DNA from: Rhizophagus irregularis
Taxonomy: Eukaryota; Glomeromycota; Glomeromycetes; Glomerales; Glomeraceae
Assembly: GCF_026210795.1 (NCBI RefSeq)
Contig: NC_089451.1
Coordinates: 1,968,001 to 2,032,000, forward strand
DNA length: 64,000 bases
Reading direction: 5' to 3'
Below are positions 61,561-64,000 of the stretch, piece by piece. A program made the position numbers and the translations under genes. The notes below the pieces were generated by a model. That model had not been told where the DNA came from. It was given only the letters and a program-made list of their open reading frames with translations, and did no database searches. The stretch's first letter is position 1. Each line of letters begins with the position of its first letter.

Positions 61561-61972
61561 TCAGATTTTAATTTATTAAATTTATTAATCATTTTAATTG
61601 TTAATTGTTAGAACAATTGAAAATTGTTAAAATTGTTAAAAATAATGAAAATAATCGATCTGAAAAAAAAATACTGATTTCTTTCTATACTGTGGATATT
61701 TTTATGTTTTTTAAAAAAATTTAAAAAATTTGAATTAAATATGTCCAATAAGAAAGATTTAGAGAAAGTAGACGAGCTATTGGGTAAGTTGATCGGCGGA
61801 CAGCAAATATCAGGATATACTAAAAACTAATGATTATCTAAATTAATAGCTTTTACCCAACAAGCCAAATATTTTTTTGAAAAAATAGCAAATATTATAC
61901 AAGGACAACAAGAACAGCAAAATAATGAACCCTACGGGGTGCCAGGTTCTTCACGGGCTGTTTCTTCACGGG

Positions 61973-62171
61973 CACACGTCAAATGATCAAAAATAGGCAA
62001 AAAAAATGGCGCAAATCGCATAAACTATTCGCAAATTTGTATAAACTATTTACAAATAGTATCGGTTAATTCGTAAATAGCCAAAAACAGCCAAGAATAG
62101 CCAAGAATAGCCAAGAATAGCCACTGCTTTTCACGCCATTTTTTTGCTGATTTTTAGCATTTCGACCTGTG
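61973..62171. mobile_element. Short inverted-repeat insert with CACAGGTCGAAATG end
   Basis: About 200 bp. The right end in complement, CACAGGTCGAAATGCTAAAA, matches the left end, CACACGTCAAATGATCAAAA, imperfectly. The inside carries AATAGCCAAG repeats (62085-62120) and CGCAAAT words also seen at 53375-53480. The end motif is shared with the elements at 45477 and 50102, so they look like one MITE family. It separates two coding pieces of copy C (GGTTCTTCACGGGCTG and GGTTCTTCACAGGCTGG flank it). Confidence 0.55.
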
Positions 62172-63016
62172 GGGGTTCTTCACAGGCTGGTTCTCAACAA
62201 GAACCAATTCTTATATCGTAAGATGAGGATATAACAATTAAAATGGAAAAAAGCGACACCGCTGTAACTAGCGGTATTAGTGAAAAAGGTGAAGAAAGCG
62301 CTGTAACCAGCACCACTAATGAAAAAGAAGATGAAAGCGCTGGCGCTGTAACCAGCGCCACTAATGAAAAAGATGAAAGCGCTGTAACCAGCGCTACTAA
62401 TGAAAAATACAGGGGTACTAAAAAGGCCGCCAAAAAAAAAAATACTAACGATAGCGACAAAAATTCCAGAAAAGCCATCAGCGATAAAGCAAAGGGAAAA
62501 GCCCCAGTCCAATCAAGTTCAGACGATTCAAGTGATTCGGACAGCTCCTATAGCTCAAATAGTTCAAATACTCCCTTTTATTTGACGAAGAGTGATATGC
62601 CAAAAGATCTAAGAGAAGCCTTAAGGGTAAATAAACATATCCCAAATTAATTTTATATATATTTATTAACTGATATTGTTGATTTTATATAGAAGGAAGT
62701 TATTTGGAAATATGATGCGTTACCAGAAAGGAGAAGGATTGATTTGGGTCAAACATTCACTAATCAGCGAAATCGCGTTATTAACAATATTATACCTAGT
62801 ATAATGGAAAATATTAATAATAATATATTTCCTATTTCTAACGAAATTTTATATGATATAATTCACTTCCTTCATCGTCATCGACGTGAAGAGCACCTTA
62901 AAAAGAATCGGTCATCGTCAAGAAAAAAACTGCAAGAAAAAAGAAAACATTCCAATTCCAGACGCCACGACGTGAGTAAATAAAGTTTTGTACAGTGTAA
63001 ATATTTGCTTAATACA

Positions 63017-63313
63017 GGACCCCGGATATCTCCAAAACAGGTCATAAGTCACACTTTCGGCAGATTGGCCCATTTTTCAGGGGCTCAAAAAATCATTTTT
63101 TGTAAATATCTCGGCATCCAGTGGTCCAATTTTGATGAACTTTTTTTTAAATTGTAGAGCTAAATGAGGGCTACAAAATAAAAAAAAAAGTTCATTAAAA
63201 TTGAATTACTGGATGCTGAGATATTTACAAAAAATGATTTTTTGAGTTTCAGCAAAAAGGGGTGTTTTTGGCCAAAAGTCTATTATGACCTTTATATTAG
63301 ATATCCGGGGTCC
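63017..63313. repeat. Long foldback element, copy 2
   Basis: About 297 bp, the reverse complement of the element at 45069-45363, with the same ends (GGACCCCGGATATCT at each side) and the same centre (GTAGAGCTAAATGAGGGCTA). It lies inside an intron of copy C, between a donor at about 62973 and an acceptor at about 63341, so splicing would remove it. Confidence 0.82.
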
Positions 63314-63569
63314 TCTTAATACTAACTTCTTATCTAATACAGAAAAGATTAAAAAGGGAAGACTAATAAAACATTTACAGATGGTGAAAAATTCATTAGT
63401 CAAGAAATTTAAGGACGAAGACTTACAATTAATAATTGACAATAACGCTTATCATTCACCTAAGGAATCCGAGACTGATTGCGAAAACGTGAAAAGCAAT
63501 ATTATTGTCAAAGATCTTAAGTGGAGATCTGACACAGTGAGTATTTCTTCCTGCTTTTATTATTTTTAA

Positions 63570-63700
63570 TTTTACCATTTCTAACTATTTTTAATTTTAC
63601 TATTTCTACCTATTTTTAATTTATTTACTAACTATTTCTAACTATTTCTAACTATTTCTAACTATTTCTAACTATTTTTAATTTTACTAACTATTTTAAT
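63570..63700. repeat. TATTTCTAAC microrepeat
   Basis: ACTATTTCTA-type units (with ACTATTTTTAATTTT variants) repeat about nine times within the last intron of copy C, just before the acceptor. It is a simple-sequence expansion. Confidence 0.8.
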
Positions 63701-64000
63701 TTTTAAGTTACAATTATTTTTGCGTGAATATATTGACCGATTAAGAACTGAACAACCCAATAATAGAAAATTACGTGAGCGAGTTACGGGCAATTATTTT
63801 TGTGATAATGAACCGGTGGCGCCTTTATTGGCGCTGCATTGGACTTGTTCCGGATATAAAGGAAAGTTAAAGATCGCAGTCACCCAGCAGCTGGACTAGC
63901 GTCAAGACCAGCAGCATGACTTGATGAAATTTGCGGAAAGTGAAAAGTCCTTTAATGATGGATATTACGCTGACGTTGGAGAAGAGGAGGAAGAAATGGA

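Larger units (their letters stand above)
61741..64000 (+). pseudogene. Repeat-family protein C, runs off window end
   Basis: Copy C of the unnamed family. A likely start is MSNKKDLEKVDELLG (61741), with a second exon AFTQQAKYFFEKIANIIQGQ. A MITE-like insert follows (61973-62171). The next exon has four copies of an 11-residue unit (SAVTSATNEKD type, 62270-62405), then a Ser/Asp run and TKSDMPKDLREALR. The helical domain KEVIWKYDALPERRRIDLGQ is followed by TFTNQRNRVINNIIPSIMEN (about 62695-62820) and a basic stretch. An intron (about 62970-63340) contains the foldback element. The motif block AYHSPKESETDCENVK...IIVKDLKWRSDT lies at about 63450-63537, then the phase-0 intron. The last exon reads LQLFLREYIDRLRTEQPNNR to LHWTCSGYKGKLKIAVTQQ; one stop (63897) precedes a readable acidic tail (GEEEEEM). 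Some 5' junctions are uncertain. Confidence 0.6.

Overview
The window is nuclear DNA from a filamentous fungus. It is very AT-rich, and its genes are split by many short introns (about 60-120 nt). The gene set is fungal: a chitin synthase with a myosin-like motor head, a VPS10 sorting receptor and a class II ADE4. The base composition, intron style and heavy load of small DNA transposons would suit an arbuscular mycorrhizal fungus of the Rhizophagus kind (Glomeromycotina). That placement is inference from general knowledge, not from a search.

Positions 1-40,000 form a housekeeping half. In order: the 3' part of VPS10 (+), VAC14 (+), a decayed ABCA-type transporter pseudogene (+), the spliceosomal cwf18/CCDC12 gene (-) divergent from a two-SANT plus zinc-knuckle protein (+), ADE4 (+), an alkaline ceramidase (+), the motor-head chitin synthase (+), the splicing factor YJU2 (-) divergent from a small SET-domain protein (+), and a STYX-family phosphatase (+). 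VPS10 and VAC14 both serve the endosome/vacuole, and cwf18 and YJU2 both serve the spliceosome, but nothing indicates co-regulation.

Positions 40,000-64,000 are an accessory half built of nested repeats. They hold TA-flanked pogo/Tigger-like inverted-repeat elements, a hAT-like element with a clear 8-bp target duplication and another element inside it, two copies of a long foldback element in opposite orientation, a 1.2-kb insertion with a 16-bp target duplication and direct terminal repeats, a 52-bp minisatellite, and tandem repeats of 126, about 155 and 300-430 bp. Among these lie a degraded Tnp2-type (CACTA/CMC) transposase and three diverged members (A, B, C) of an unnamed protein family. 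The three share a domain order, a YHSP...WRS motif block and an intron at the same phase-0 position. Copy B is divergently paired with the transposase and copy A ends beside the minisatellite, so a role as a transposon accessory DNA-binding protein is plausible. This family is the best candidate here for something undescribed.

No rRNA genes, CRISPR arrays or retroviral/LTR coding regions were recognised. Splice junctions were read by eye. They are secure where exon sums and conserved motifs agree (chitin synthase, YJU2, SET, STYX, ADE4) and less so in VAC14 and the repeat-family genes.
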